Positions 1 to 5,533 are shown, counted from the stretch's first letter. The stretch: 11,025 nucleotides of DNA from Planctomycetales bacterium 4484_123 (GCA_002049885.1 MVCS01000085.1:1-11025), one strand, 5' to 3'. Numbers and translations are program-made. Notes: generated by a model from the letters alone, not told the origin.

Positions 1-647
1 AGCTCGGCCAGTGCCGCCGCCTCGCCGCCCGGGCGGATGTCCAGGCGGTGGGTGGCGAACTTGGCCGCCGTGCCCGCGGCGGCGTCTATGACCACGATGG
101 GCGTGCGCGGGGCCTGACGTCGGTGGTCGAAGATGCCCTTCGCGCAGGTCGGGTTGGCGGCGAAGACATCGCCGACGAGCACGAAGCCGTCGCACTCGGC
201 CAGGGTCGCGCCGGAGAGGTATTCCGCCCCGGAGGCCTCGGCGCCCAGCAGGAGTTGTTCCTCGGCCGGCTCCAGCACAAGGCAGAGCTGGACGTTGGGC
301 CAGTCCCGGCAGCAGGCGGCCGCCGCGACCATATGTTCGCAGGGCACGTTGCCGTCCAGCAGCACCACCAGGCCGTCGCCCGGCGCGGAGGCGATTTCCT
401 TGTAGGCCCGGGCCAGGTCCACGGCTTCCAGGCGGTCGCCCTGGCGCCGACCGGCCGTAAGGATCCGCCGGCCATGGGCCAGCAGTTCACCCAGCGCGCT
501 GCCCCGGGGACAGAGCCCCTGGCCGGCCTGAAGGGGATACTCGGCCCGCCACTTGTCGGGGCCGGCCGGGGCCAGGGTCAGTTCACAGCCGGCCGGACAC
601 AGCACGCAGCGGGACGAATCCTGCAAACCTTGCTCGCTGCCAACCAC
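1..647 (-). CDS. Molybdopterin-oxidoreductase-like 4Fe-4S protein (3' end outside window)
   Basis: The frame stays open for 215 codons to the window edge, so the C-terminus is missing. Near the N-terminus is a cysteine pattern C-x2-C-x3-C (CVLCPAGC), followed about 30 residues later by GLCPRG. This is the 4Fe-4S layout found at the start of molybdopterin oxidoreductases and of FwdB-type formylmethanofuran dehydrogenase subunits. Further on, the segment DGFVLVGDVFAANPTCAKGI and then PIVVIDAA resembles the Rossmann-like part of those enzymes that binds the cofactor and normalises other cofactor strands. It lies 73 bases downstream of the flavin reductase gene on the same strand, so it is probably the third gene of the redox operon. 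The start is uncertain: the first in-frame ATG, GTG or TTG after the upstream stop is the GTG at 647, yet sensible-looking codons (LPGRSFIGIEKG) precede it, so a rare start or a sequencing error is possible. The substrate cannot be named. Confidence 0.6.
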   Translation of the reverse strand, partial: MVGSEQGLQDSSRCVLCPAGCELTLAPAGPDKWRAEYPLQAGQGLCPRGSALGELLAHGRRILTAGRRQGDRLEAVDLARAYKEIASAPGDGLVVLLDGNVPCEHMVAAAACCRDWPNVQLCLVLEPAEEQLLLGAEASGAEYLSGATLAECDGFVLVGDVFAANPTCAKGIFDHRRQAPRTPIVVIDAAAGTAAKFATHRLDIRPGGEAAALAE

Positions 648-720
648 GGTGAGGCCTTTCTCGATGCCGATGAAGGACCGCCCCGGCAGGACCGGACCGC
701 CCTGCCCGCTCCAGCGGCCG

Positions 721-1539
721 CTAGAACACGTTGGGGTAGTCCTTGATCAGCGCGTAGTTCATGTCCGGACCATCCTTGCAGAGGTAATATGGCCCGATGT
801 TGCAGCGTCCGCAGTGGCCCATGCCGCAGCTCATGCGCCGGTTCATGGACAGGTAGATCTGCTCGGGCTCGAAACCTTCTTCCAGCAGGCTGAAGGTGGT
901 GAACCTGAGCATGACGCTGGGCCCGCAGACGAAGCACAGGCAGTTGGGCTTGTCCACGTCCAGGTCCTTCAGCAGCGTGGTCACCACCCCCGTCCGCCCG
1001 GTCCAGCCTTCCTGGGGGTTGTCGATGGTGCAGGTGACGTCCACCTTGGGATGGGCGGCCCAGCCCTCGTACTGGTCGCGGTACAGCAGTTCTTCCATGC
1101 GGCGGGCGCCGTACTTGATGCTCATCCGCTTGATGGACTCCATGTCCGCCAGCAGGGCCAGGATCAGCGCCCGCAGCGGCGCCAGGCCCACCCCGCCACC
1201 GACCACCAGCACCTCCTTGCCGGCGAGCTTCTCGATGGGATAGCCCTTCCCGAACGGCCCGCGCAACCCCAGCGTCTGGCCGGCCTGCACCTGGTGGAAG
1301 CGCTCCGTAACGGTGCCCGTGTTGAGGATGGTGATGGCCACTCGCTGCGGCTCCAGCGGCGAGCTGGAGGGCGTGAAGGGCGCCTCGCCGACGCCCGGCA
1401 GGGTCAGCTGCACGAACTGGCCCGCCTTGAAGGCCAGGGGCTCAGAGGGGCTCAGCACCAGGGTCTTGATGGTGGGCGTCTCCTCGATGACCTCAGCGAC
1501 CTCCGCCGGCTGCGGCACGTAGGCGTTCTCCGAGCTCAT
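721..1539 (-). CDS. FAD/NAD(P)-binding 2Fe-2S oxidoreductase subunit (hydrogenase gamma / AsrB / FloxA-like)
   Basis: This 272-residue protein has the ferredoxin-NADP reductase fold used by sulfhydrogenase gamma, anaerobic sulfite reductase B and FloxA-type subunits, which move electrons between NAD(P)H, a flavin and iron-sulfur partners. Residues 35-95 form the FAD barrel with FTPSSSP at 55-61. The nucleotide-binding loop GGGVGLAPLR is at 114-123 and the CGP motif at 205-207. At the C-terminus C238-x4-C243-x2-C246-x7-C254 is the PyrK-like 2Fe-2S binding pattern. Length is normal for the family. The ATG at 1539 is chosen because an AAGGAG-type ribosome site sits about 8 bases upstream and because it overlaps the stop of the preceding ferredoxin-like gene as ATGA, indicating translational coupling. 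It probably takes electrons to or from the beta subunit encoded just upstream and the molybdopterin-like protein encoded downstream. The exact complex is an inference from the family. Confidence 0.88.
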   Translation of the reverse strand: MSSENAYVPQPAEVAEVIEETPTIKTLVLSPSEPLAFKAGQFVQLTLPGVGEAPFTPSSSPLEPQRVAITILNTGTVTERFHQVQAGQTLGLRGPFGKGYPIEKLAGKEVLVVGGGVGLAPLRALILALLADMESIKRMSIKYGARRMEELLYRDQYEGWAAHPKVDVTCTIDNPQEGWTGRTGVVTTLLKDLDVDKPNCLCFVCGPSVMLRFTTFSLLEEGFEPEQIYLSMNRRMSCGMGHCGRCNIGPYYLCKDGPDMNYALIKDYPNVF

Positions 1540-2210
1540 TCGCTCAGCTCCTTCACCACTTGCCGGATGTCGATTGCGCCGATGCACGCCTCCACGCAGC
1601 GCCCGCAGCCCACACAGCCAAGCACGCCGTATTGCTGCGGCGAGTAGGCGAACTTGTGCAGTACCCGGTTGGCCAGCCGGCTGGAAAGCTTCGGACGCGG
1701 GGTGAGCTTCATCCCCGGCCCGCCGGCCATCCGGTGGTAGGTGCTGAACAGGCAACTGTCCCAGGTGCGCACGCGCTCGAACTCCTCCGGCCCCAAGGCC
1801 TGGTCATACAGGTAGAAGCAGTGGCAAGTGGGGCAGATGTTGGTACAGGCTCCGCATTCCACGCAGTCGGCGGAGAACTTCCCCCAGGAACCGTCCGCGT
1901 CGTTCGGCAACTTCGGCGGCTGCTGGTCGCTGAGCTTCAGCCCGAAGGCGGCGTTCTGCTCCTCCAGCCGGCGGACCATGGCCTGGCGCAGCTCGTCCCG
2001 CCGGGCCAACTGCCCGGCCGAGGCCTCCGGGAGCCGGCCCAGGCGCTCCTCGCCCAGCCACTGCTGACCGCGGTCCGTGGCCACCTCCACCACGTAGCCG
2101 TCGTCGATGGCGGTAAGGTTGACGTCGAAACCTTCCGTGGGGTAGGGCGCCCCGCCGACCATGGTGCAGAAGCACGTCTCCGTGCAGTCCAGGCAGTCGC
2201 AGGAGACCAC
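1536..2210 (-). CDS. 4Fe-4S dicluster subunit (hydrogenase beta / AsrA-like), C-terminal part of a broken gene
   Basis: This reading frame carries the iron-sulfur half of an AsrA/hydrogenase-beta-like subunit, which relays electrons to the flavin partner encoded next. It begins with VVSCDCLDCTETCFCTMVGG, a segment normally internal to these proteins. It has two ferredoxin clusters: C-V-E-C-G-A-C-T-N-I-C-P, followed by TCHC, and C-V-G-C-G-R-C-V-E-A-C, which is followed by isoleucine rather than the usual proline. The WDSC motif lies between the clusters, as expected. The listed start is a GTG with no convincing ribosome site. The natural N-terminus is encoded in another frame at 2222-2491, so this is best read as the 3' portion of a frameshifted gene, or as a sequencing or assembly error. 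The stop overlaps the next gene by 4 bases. Confidence 0.75.
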   Translation of the reverse strand: MVSCDCLDCTETCFCTMVGGAPYPTEGFDVNLTAIDDGYVVEVATDRGQQWLGEERLGRLPEASAGQLARRDELRQAMVRRLEEQNAAFGLKLSDQQPPKLPNDADGSWGKFSADCVECGACTNICPTCHCFYLYDQALGPEEFERVRTWDSCLFSTYHRMAGGPGMKLTPRPKLSSRLANRVLHKFAYSPQQYGVLGCVGCGRCVEACIGAIDIRQVVKELSE

Positions 2211-2221
2211 GACCGTCGAGT

Positions 2222-2491
2222 CCCGCCGGGTACCAGCGTCTTGGTGGCCGTCTCGGTGGCCACGGCCCCCGGCTTGAGGCCGTAGCGGCCCAGAGACTCA
2301 GCCGCCGGCATGAAGAAGCCCTTGGGGCTCTGGCTGGGGCGGGCCTGGGTCAGCGAGCTGATGGCAGAATCGACGTCCAGCACGTCCATCCAGCCCAGCG
2401 CCCCGGTGAGGGTGGGGGCGAAGGTGCTGGCCGCGTCCTGTTCGCCCAACAGGCCCCTTAGCTCCGCCAGGGGCAGGTAATACTTCGCCAT
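2222..2491 (-). pseudogene. N-terminal fragment of the 4Fe-4S dicluster subunit, separated by a frameshift
   Basis: From the ATG at 2491 the frame encodes about 88 residues starting MAKYYLPLAELRG and including SQSPKGFFMPAAESLGRY, which matches the N-terminal style of AsrA/hydrogenase-beta subunits (the KGFFFP-like segment). A GGGGAG ribosome site lies about 7 bases before the ATG, and the promoter at 2589-2616 is upstream, so this is the real 5' end of the operon's first gene. Around 2221-2231 the coherent reading moves to the frame of the following feature. From memory of the family, a segment of roughly 40 residues holding a GxRxCD motif and a following DPYY-like stretch normally lies between these parts and is absent here. 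An internal deletion that also shifts frame therefore fits better than a single-base slip. Whether it is biological or an assembly fault cannot be decided from one sequence. Confidence 0.6.
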
Positions 2492-2588
2492 AACCGCTCT
2501 CCCCGACAGATGTCCGTCAATCGCAACGGGTCACGGGCCGGACAAGACCAATACCAATGAGATGTCCAACGGCACCATCGTGGCCGAA

Positions 2589-2616
2589 ATTACAGACACC
2601 GCGGAGGGCCAGTCAA
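2589..2616 (-). promoter_or_regulatory. Putative sigma70-type promoter of the redox operon
   Basis: On the minus strand TTGACT (2616-2611) and TGTAAT (2594-2589) each match five of six consensus bases and are separated by 16 bases. Transcription would start near 2582, giving a leader of about 90 bases before the ATG at 2491. It lies just downstream of the Crp-type palindrome. Confidence 0.5.
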
Positions 2617-2621
2617 GCCAA

Positions 2622-2639
2622 TTGTGAAGATTTTCACAA
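2622..2639. promoter_or_regulatory. Crp/Fnr-family operator-like palindrome
   Basis: The sequence TTGTGA-N6-TCACAA is a perfect inverted repeat and contains the classical TGTGA-N6-TCACA Crp half-sites. Its centre is about 48 bases upstream of the predicted transcription start of the redox operon, a little off the standard activator spacing of -41.5. The pattern is seen directly. That a Crp/Fnr-family regulator binds it is inferred. Confidence 0.5.
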
Positions 2640-2643
2640 AATC

Positions 2644-2662
2644 CGGCCCGCCCGCCGGGCCG
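2644..2662 (-). terminator. Possible weak terminator hairpin
   Basis: The arms CGGCCCG and CGGGCCG form a perfect 7-bp stem with a 5-base loop. On the minus strand it is followed by GATTTTG, a short T-rich tail. It could end transcription coming from the rubrerythrin-like gene before the redox operon promoter. The tail is poor, so the call is weak. The hairpin also contains one copy of the 11-base motif GCCCGCCGGGC (2650-2660). Confidence 0.3.
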
Positions 2663-2736
2663 CGGCGATCATGGGTGCAGCAGCGAGTTTGTGCCGACGC
2701 CGCACTGAGGCCACCGGCAGGGGCCTTGGCGGACCT

Positions 2737-2847
2737 GCAAATGCCGAAGGTCGCCCTTGGGAGCTCGTGCCCGCAACGGCACTACCGCCGGTTCTCCGGT
2801 GGCGTCCCGGCCGCCTTGTTGCTCTGCTCCGGCCAGCCCTCGGGCAT
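2737..2847 (-). pseudogene. Possible remnant of a small zinc-ribbon-like ORF
   Basis: Just past the rubrerythrin-like stop and in the same frame, an ATG at 2847 starts 21 codons (MPEGWPEQSNKAAG and onwards) with third positions almost all G or C. They end at a TAG at 2782-2784. The frame after that TAG reads CRCGHELPRATFGIC, which looks like the first part of a zinc ribbon, but the expected fourth cysteine is not there. No ribosome site is visible. It may be a decayed small gene or chance. The rest of the 2492-2856 gap holds only the promoter, operator and hairpin listed separately. Confidence 0.2.
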
Positions 2848-2856
2848 CTCGGCGGG

Positions 2857-3339
2857 CTAGCTCCCGAGCCTGCTGCGGGCCTCGGTCAGGGTGACGATGT
2901 GGGCCCGCTCCTCGTCAGCCAGCTCGTCCACCACCGCCCGGTCCTTCTCCGGGACCAAGGCCCGCATCTCCTGCATGAGGATCAGCGTGTCTCGCTCGAA
3001 ACGCAGGGCCAGGTCCACGGCGGCGGCGTCGCCCTGGCTCTCCTGCGCCATCCGCACTGCCGAGGCCTCGTCGGGAAAGGCACGGTTGCTCGTCAGTGCC
3101 CGCAAGTAGCTGGCGTACTCCCCGCCGTAGCCCTCCGGGACCTTGGCCTCGCCCAGGGACTTGAGCATCTCCTCGAAGCGGCGCTGGTGCTGGCGCTCCT
3201 GCTGGGCCAATTCCGCCCAGACCTTCTTCAGCTCCGGGTTGGCTGTCCGCTCGGCCAGGGCGCTGTAGAAGCTCACGCCCGTCCGCTCGTCCTCCACGGC
3301 GATCTTGACCAGCTCTGCAATGTCAAACATTTCAGCCAT
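2857..3339 (-). CDS. Rubrerythrin-like ferritin-fold diiron protein
   Basis: A 160-residue, almost entirely helical protein of the ferritin-like superfamily. Metal-ligand positions are visible: E18 in the first helix, E48-R-Q-H51 (ExxH) in the second, E115 in the third and E144-R-A-H147 (ExxH) in the fourth. Rubrerythrins use this arrangement to bind a diiron centre that reduces hydrogen peroxide in anaerobes. The C-terminal rubredoxin domain (two CxxC pairs) of classical rubrerythrin is missing, so this is the short, rubredoxin-less form and would need an external electron donor. The ATG at 3339 is preferred to one 18 codons upstream because an AAGGGA ribosome site sits about 7 bases before it and the protein then begins MAEMFDIAE, as usual for the family. 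It is transcribed toward the redox operon but is separated from it by a 365-base gap with its own promoter. Peroxide defence is inferred from the family. Confidence 0.82.
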   Translation of the reverse strand: MAEMFDIAELVKIAVEDERTGVSFYSALAERTANPELKKVWAELAQQERQHQRRFEEMLKSLGEAKVPEGYGGEYASYLRALTSNRAFPDEASAVRMAQESQGDAAAVDLALRFERDTLILMQEMRALVPEKDRAVVDELADEERAHIVTLTEARSRLGS

Positions 3340-3439
3340 GGCGATTCCCTTCTGCCCAGGGCTTTTCGCGACGAACCAGCCTCGCTGGGCCAATTACAGT
3401 GGAACCTTCCCGCCGCGTTTGCAAGGAAGATTCGGCAGC

Positions 3440-3530
3440 AGGCACCAGGCACCAGGCATGAGGCATCAGGCATCAGGCACAGGGCACCAGGCACCAGGCG
3501 TCAGGCACCAGGCACGAGGCATTAGGCATT
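3440..3530. repeat. Degenerate heptanucleotide tandem array (13 units)
   Basis: Thirteen consecutive 7-base units follow the pattern AGGCAYN (AGGCACC, AGGCATC, AGGCATT, AGGCACG, with occasional changes such as GGGCACC and AGGCGTC). The unit length never varies over 91 bases. It lies about 100 bases upstream of the rubrerythrin-like start codon. The order of the units nearest the conserved flank is the same as in the array at 9456-9518, which shows common descent and not independent slippage. Confidence 0.9.
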
Positions 3531-3696
3531 CGTTGAGGGGCCCGTGTGTTCGGGGTGGCTTGCCGCTTCGCAAGGCTCAATCGCATCCCCGCACCCAAAG
3601 AGAATCCCGCCGCCGGGTCGGTCCGGAGACCAAGGGAGATTCGCCTCGGAAATCCGGGAAATCCGGCTTGCCATTTCGCGCAGTGGCGGCGCGGAG
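3440..3696. repeat. Dispersed intergenic repeat, copy 1 (heptad array plus conserved flank)
   Basis: This stretch is matched in inverted orientation by 9291-9518. Shared landmarks after the heptads are GAGGGGCCCGTGTGTTCGGG, then CTCAATCGCATCC, then CGGAGACCAAGGGAGATTCG and ATCCGGCTTGCCATTT, interrupted by one diverged block of 26 versus 29 bases. No transposase, terminal inverted repeat or target duplication is visible. It fills most of the gene-free gap between the rubrerythrin-like gene and the Hsp20 operon. Any protein reading of it is judged spurious because the differences between copies are mostly amino-acid changing. Confidence 0.85.
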
Positions 3697-3966
3697 GAGA
3701 CCTCCCGATCCTAGCCGTTCTCTCCTGGTCGTTCGCCGTCTTGCCAGAATGGCAGTCGTGCCTCAGGGAGCTCCCCTCGGCGGCCCGGGTGGCCGTTCTC
3801 GTTGCGCGCGTAAGTGCGAGCCTGGCTGGCAATTGGGGCGGTCGTTGGCGGCCGCCGGCGGACCGTTTCTGGCACGGCCTTTGCTGCGCATCGTCTTGGT
3901 GAGCGGAGAGCACCTGGGTCAACGCTGGAGCATTTGGTGCCGTGAAGAAACTAAGGAGGTGCGACG
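3697..3966 (+). other. Upstream and leader region of the Hsp20 operon
   Basis: No gene is supported here. The region holds a sigma-54-type promoter (3870-3885) and an AAGGAGGTG ribosome site (3953-3961). It also has a small inverted repeat TGCCA-GAA-TGGCA at 3742-3754, whose half TTGCCAG reappears inverted as CTGGCAA at 3826-3832. These half-sites lie about 70 to 150 bases upstream of the predicted start, where enhancer-binding activators of sigma-54 usually bind. That link is speculative. Confidence 0.4.
3870..3885 (+). promoter_or_regulatory. Sigma-54 (RpoN) promoter upstream of the Hsp20 genes
   Basis: TGGCACG-N4-TTGCT matches the sigma-54 consensus TGGCACG-N4-TTGCW at every defined position, with GG and GC exactly 10 bases apart (the -24 and -12 elements). 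Transcription would begin near 3896, about 70 bases before the first Hsp20 start codon. No equally good sigma70 promoter was seen in this gap. Confidence 0.65.
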
Positions 3967-4401
3967 ATGCTGAACTGGTTGGACAGCTCGTGGTACGGCA
4001 ATCCGTGGCGCCAGTTGCGGCAGATGCAGCGGCGGATGGACCGGCTGTTCGGCGAGTTCTTCCGGCCGCTGGCCCCGGCCTTCCCGCCGGTGAACGTCTA
4101 TACCGATGACGAAGGCGCGGTAATCACCGCGGAGCTGCCCGGCGTGGAGGCCGAGGACCTCGACGTCACCGTCGCCGGTCAGACGGTCACCATTCGGGGC
4201 GAGCGCAAGGCCGACCAGCCCGGCCAGGACGTCCGCTGGCACCGTCAGGAGCGGCGGTTCGGGTCGTTTCACCGGCAGGTCGAGGTGCCTTTCGGCATCG
4301 ACCCGGATGCGGTTGAGGCCGACTACCGGCGCGGTGTGCTTGAGGTCCGCCTGCGGCGCGCGGAGTCCGAAAGGCCCAAGAGGGTCCCGGTGCGGGGCTG
4401 A
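3967..4401 (+). CDS. Hsp20 / alpha-crystallin small heat shock protein (first of three)
   Basis: A 144-residue small heat shock protein, a cytoplasmic ATP-independent chaperone that holds unfolding proteins for later refolding. The N-terminal arm (residues 1-40) includes the helical MQRRMDRLF segment common to the family. The alpha-crystallin domain spans about 41-132, with ELPGV at 56-60 and the conserved GVLEVRL strand at 123-129. A C-terminal V-P-V (140-142) matches the I/V-x-I/V anchor used for oligomer assembly. Length is typical. The ATG at 3967 has a very strong ribosome site, AAGGAGGTG, ending 5 bases upstream. It is the first gene of a three-gene Hsp20 unit and lies downstream of a sigma-54-type promoter. 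Confidence 0.93.
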   Translation: MLNWLDSSWYGNPWRQLRQMQRRMDRLFGEFFRPLAPAFPPVNVYTDDEGAVITAELPGVEAEDLDVTVAGQTVTIRGERKADQPGQDVRWHRQERRFGSFHRQVEVPFGIDPDAVEADYRRGVLEVRLRRAESERPKRVPVRG

Positions 4402-4412
4402 GCCCGCCGGGC
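4402..4412. repeat. Intergenic GCCCGCCGGGC motif
   Basis: An 11-base near-palindrome starting directly after the stop codon of the first Hsp20 gene. Identical copies occur at 2650-2660, 5523-5533 and 10781-10791, all outside genes. A hairpin in the messenger between the first two Hsp20 genes is possible. Confidence 0.45.
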
Positions 4413-4470
4413 CGGCCCTGCCCGCAGGTCCGACTTTGGTTGGCGGCACCGGAGCATAAGGAGACGGGAA

Positions 4471-4875
4471 ATGGCTGAGGAAAAGAGCAACGCACTTCAG
4501 CAGCGCGAGCCGGCCGTGGCCGAGGGCGTGGAGCGGACCCGCAGTGGCAAGGTCTTCAGTCCGCCCGTGGACATCTGGGAGACCGACGAGGCCATCGTGC
4601 TGGCGGCGGACATGCCCGGCGTGGACGCCGAGTCGGTGGAGGTGTCCCTGGAGGACGGCGTGCTGACCATCAGGGGAGCCGTCCGCCCCCACGGGCCGGA
4701 AGGCGCCGACTTGGCCTACGCGGAGTACGACCCCGGCGACTACGTGCGCCGCTTCTCGATCTCCGAGGAGATCGACCAGGACCGCATCGAGGCGCGCATC
4801 GCCGGTGGGGTGCTGAGGCTGACCCTGCCCAAGGCCCAGCCGACCCGCAGGAAGATCGAGGTCAAGGCCGAGTAG
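4471..4875 (+). CDS. Hsp20 / alpha-crystallin small heat shock protein (second of three)
   Basis: A 134-residue small heat shock protein of a different subtype from its neighbours. The short arm ends in RTRSGKVFSPPVDIWETDE, a pattern known from Hsp20 proteins that are co-encoded with a classical Hsp20. The alpha-crystallin domain runs from about residue 31 to 120 with DMPGV at 47-51 and GGVLRLTLP at 112-120. I-E-V at 129-131 can serve as the C-terminal oligomerisation anchor. The start is supported by AAGGAGA about 8 bases before the ATG. It lies 69 bases after the first Hsp20 stop and 30 bases before the third start, so the three are probably cotranscribed. A partner role in mixed oligomers is an inference. 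Confidence 0.92.
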   Translation: MAEEKSNALQQREPAVAEGVERTRSGKVFSPPVDIWETDEAIVLAADMPGVDAESVEVSLEDGVLTIRGAVRPHGPEGADLAYAEYDPGDYVRRFSISEEIDQDRIEARIAGGVLRLTLPKAQPTRRKIEVKAE

Positions 4876-4905
4876 ATGACTCCATGCAGGAGCGGGAGGT
4901 CTGCG

Positions 4906-5448
4906 ATGAACTTCAAGGAGAAGATTACACAACTGATGCCCTGGAACTGGGGCAAGCAGCCGGTGCGGGTCTCGTCGCTTCCCCAGCGTGAGGCGCTGAC
5001 GGACCTCCGCCGGCAGATGGACAGGCTCTTCGAAGGCCTGTACGAGGAACTGCGGTCGTGGTCGGCCGGGTCGGATCTGGCTCGGCCTGTGGGGCCGGCC
5101 GAGCTGCTCGGGGGGGACTGGCCCAGGCTCGACGTGGAGGAGACCGACGATGAGATCCGCGTCACCGCCGAGCTGCCCGGCCTGGAGGAGGACGACATCG
5201 ACGTGACCGTCGGGCCTCGCTCGCTGACCATCCGCGGCGAAAAGACCCAGCACCGCCAGCGCCGCGACGAGGACGTGTACATCACCGAGACCTTCTCGGG
5301 CAGCTTCCACCGCAGCGTGCCGCTGCCCGATGAGGTGGACCCCGAGTCCGCCTCGGCCAGCTATCGCAAGGGCGAGCTGGTGGTCAGCCTGCCCAAGAAG
5401 CACAAGGGCCGGCGGGCCGGCAGGAAGGTAACGGTCAAGACGGGTTGA
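4906..5448 (+). CDS. Hsp20 / alpha-crystallin small heat shock protein (third of three)
   Basis: A 180-residue small heat shock protein with a longer N-terminal arm of about 70 residues that includes DLRRQMDRLF, close to the arm of the first Hsp20. The alpha-crystallin domain covers about 73-165, with ELPGL at 89-93 and GELVVSLP at 156-163. V-T-V at 175-177 fits the C-terminal I/V-x-I/V anchor. The ATG at 4906 is chosen because GGGAGGT lies 5 bases before it. An in-frame ATG at 4876, touching the previous stop codon, lacks such a site and would add ten unfamiliar residues. The gene ends 23 bases before a strong terminator, so it closes the operon. Its similarity to the first Hsp20 suggests an old duplication with divergence. 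Confidence 0.92.
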   Translation: MNFKEKITQLMPWNWGKQPVRVSSLPQREALTDLRRQMDRLFEGLYEELRSWSAGSDLARPVGPAELLGGDWPRLDVEETDDEIRVTAELPGLEEDDIDVTVGPRSLTIRGEKTQHRQRRDEDVYITETFSGSFHRSVPLPDEVDPESASASYRKGELVVSLPKKHKGRRAGRKVTVKTG

Positions 5449-5471
5449 GCCCCCACACCCGGCAGCGCTGC

Positions 5472-5510
5472 ACCCGCCGACTTGCCCGCATCGGTCGGCG
5501 GGTTTTCTTT
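5472..5510 (+). terminator. Strong intrinsic terminator of the Hsp20 operon
   Basis: ACCCGCCGAC (5472-5481) pairs perfectly with GTCGGCGGGT (5494-5503) around a 12-base loop, and TTTTCTTT follows at once. The orientation fits the end of the Hsp20 genes. The reverse direction lacks a T-tract, so it does not serve the converging sulfatase gene. Confidence 0.88.
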
Positions 5511-5522
5511 CTGCCCCGTCCG

Positions 5523-5533
5523 GCCCGCCGGGC
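5523..5533. repeat. Intergenic GCCCGCCGGGC motif
   Basis: An exact copy of the 11-base near-palindrome found at three other intergenic positions. It lies between the Hsp20 terminator and the 3' end of the sulfatase gene, where it could form a small hairpin at the end of the sulfatase transcript. Confidence 0.45.

Noticed and set aside
3440..3530. CRISPR-like array
   Set aside because: The units are 7 bases with no spacers and no cas genes are present. It is a simple degenerate tandem repeat.
3473..3922. 149-codon minus-strand ORF whose end (MPNASCLVPDAWCLVP) is also found in the plus-strand ORF at 9229-9513
   Set aside because: The similarity is explained by the dispersed DNA repeat and its 7-base array read in frame. 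Differences between copies are mostly amino-acid changing and the rest of the ORFs is unrelated, so there is no sign of selection on a protein.
4876..4905. Upstream ATG for the third Hsp20 and, likewise, upstream ATGs at 8622 (EF-P) and 3393 (rubrerythrin-like)
   Set aside because: In each case the downstream ATG has a well-spaced ribosome site, and the extra residues do not look like the family's N-terminus.
3919..5403. Long 494-codon minus-strand ORF across the Hsp20 genes
   Set aside because: It is antisense to three well-supported Hsp20 genes with ribosome sites and motifs. High GC at third positions keeps the opposite frame open.
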